64,000 nucleotides of DNA from Maribacter sp. (GTDB taxonomy: Bacteria; Bacteroidota; Bacteroidia; Flavobacteriales; Flavobacteriaceae), in NCBI RefSeq assembly GCF_016744255.1, contig NZ_JADGES010000002.1:54047-118046 (forward strand), written 5' to 3'. A program made the translations under genes and the position numbers. The notes under the pieces are model-generated. The model made no database searches and had not been told where the DNA came from. It saw only the letters and a program-made list of their open reading frames with translations. Below are positions 63,070 through 64,000 of this stretch, one piece after another. How positions within the stretch are numbered: the stretch's first letter is position 1; the number at the start of each line of letters is the position of its first letter.

Positions 63070-64000
63070 ATGTATAGGAGTTATACTTGTGGAGAATTAA
63101 GAGATACCCATATAGGAGAAGAAATTACTTTATCTGGATGGGTTCAAAAAACTAGAGATAAAGGTTTTGTAGTTTGGATAGACATAAGAGATCGCTACGG
63201 TATTACACAACTTATTTTTGATGAGGAACGTACTTCTAAAACATTACTAGAACAAGCAAGAAGCTTAGGTCGAGAATTTGTAATTCAAGTTAAAGGAACA
63301 GTAATAGAGAGGGCTTCTAAAAATGCAAACATACCTACCGGAAATATTGAACTTTTAGTAAAAGAACTTACGGTACTAAACGAATCTAAAACACCTCCTT
63401 TTACTATTGAAGATGAAACCGATGGTGGTGAAGATATTCGTATGAAATATCGATACTTAGACATCCGTAGAAATCCGGTAAAAAACAACCTTATTTTCAG
63501 AAGTAAGGTAGCTATGGAGGTACGCAAGTATCTTGCAGACGCAGACTTCATAGAAGTAGAAACTCCATATTTAATTAAATCTACTCCCGAAGGTGCTCGT
63601 GATTTTGTTGTACCTAGCAGAATGAATGAAGGGCAATTTTATGCACTTCCGCAATCGCCACAAACATTTAAGCAATTGCTTATGGTTGGGGGTATGGACA
63701 AATACTTTCAAATTGTAAAATGCTTTAGAGATGAAGATTTACGTGCAGATCGCCAACCAGAATTTACACAAATAGATTGTGAAATGGCCTTTGTAGAACA
63801 AGAGGATATTTTGAATGTATTCGAAGGGCTTACCAAACACCTATTAAAAGAAATTAAAGGGGTTGATATTGCCTCTTTTCCTAGGATGACGTATGATGAT
63901 TCCATGGCAAAATATGGTAACGACAAACCAGATATTCGTTTTGGAATGGAATTTGGCGAATTAAACACTGTTGCCCAAAACAAAGAATTTGGTGTTTTTA
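63070..64000 (+). CDS. aspS: Aspartate--tRNA ligase, N-terminal part (3' end outside the window)
   Basis: Not in the ORF track because it runs off the right edge. The frame from ATG 63070 begins [16 protein letters not shown] and continues open for ~310 codons. The OB-fold anticodon-binding domain is [28 protein letters not shown]; class II motif 1/2 regions follow ([56 protein letters not shown]). [19 protein letters not shown] is typical of bacterial AspRS. It charges tRNA-Asp. Confidence 0.97.
   Translation, partial: MYRSYTCGELRDTHIGEEITLSGWVQKTRDKGFVVWIDIRDRYGITQLIFDEERTSKTLLEQARSLGREFVIQVKGTVIERASKNANIPTGNIELLVKELTVLNESKTPPFTIEDETDGGEDIRMKYRYLDIRRNPVKNNLIFRSKVAMEVRKYLADADFIEVETPYLIKSTPEGARDFVVPSRMNEGQFYALPQSPQTFKQLLMVGGMDKYFQIVKCFRDEDLRADRQPEFTQIDCEMAFVEQEDILNVFEGLTKHLLKEIKGVDIASFPRMTYDDSMAKYGNDKPDIRFGMEFGELNTVAQNKEFGVF

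Noticed and set aside
1-64000. CRISPR array, prophage, transposase or integrase
   Set aside because: No spaced direct repeats, no transposase or phage proteins in the ORF list; the only decayed segment is near 52.7-53.3 kb.

Overview
The window is AT-rich DNA from a member of the Bacteroidota, almost certainly a Flavobacteriaceae (probably marine; the genus cannot be fixed). The evidence is the gene content (SusC-like TonB receptor with a carboxypeptidase-like N-terminal domain, DUF5916 protein, CzcA-CzcC fusion pump, FeoB-associated Cys-rich peptide, OlsF-type acyltransferase). Several promoters also fit the Bacteroidota pattern TTG-N19-21-TAnnTTTG, and Shine-Dalgarno sequences are weak.

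Layout. 1-12 kb: 3' end of aspartate kinase, a two-domain ornithine-lipid type acyltransferase, a GH71/99-like lipoprotein, a pentapeptide-repeat protein, small conserved proteins, a CBS protein, a membrane M28 peptidase with an overlapping nucleotide-sugar-epimerase-like gene, and small orphans separated by strong hairpin terminators. 11.5-18.5 kb: glycerol-3-phosphate dehydrogenase, tRNA-Asn, the site-2 protease RseP, a SCO1-like copper chaperone and the iron operon feoA-feoB-Cys-rich peptide. 18.6-26 kb: two surface or outer-membrane proteins (carboxypeptidase-like domain; DUF5916), DUF423, a membrane-anchored orphan and an S9 peptidase.

26-42.7 kb, minus strand, is the most distinctive region: a Pel-like exopolysaccharide locus next to an acyl/amide-chemistry operon. 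The Pel-like part reads GH114-like lipoprotein, PelF glycosyltransferase, PelG flippase, PelA-hydrolase-like GH114 protein, a large polytopic membrane protein, then a 1334-residue protein joining a PelA-type deacetylase domain to a helical/TPR region and a PelB-like beta-barrel. A terminator follows. Then, from its own predicted promoter with a 24-bp perfect palindrome containing a TGAT-N4-ATCA core, comes hexapeptide acyltransferase, acyl carrier protein, AsnB-type amidotransferase, NadE-like synthetase and AMP-forming acyl ligase. No PelD-type c-di-GMP receptor is visible.

42.8-52.7 kb is a metal-homeostasis island: a small His-rich protein, a CzcA-type RND pump fused to its CzcC/TolC-like partner, a CzcB adaptor, a ZIP transporter, a DtxR/MntR-type regulator and a divergent TonB-dependent receptor with a DtxR-box-like dyad between them. 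52.7-55.5 kb holds a degraded stretch with a frameshifted membrane-protein gene, a polyprenyl diphosphate synthase, and a sigma factor followed by a two-TM protein. 55.5-62.2 kb is a TetR-TolC-adaptor-RND multidrug efflux operon with an inverted repeat over its promoter. The window closes with a YwqK/MORN-like protein and the 5' part of aspS.

All calls come from reading the sequence and the supplied translations; no database search was possible.
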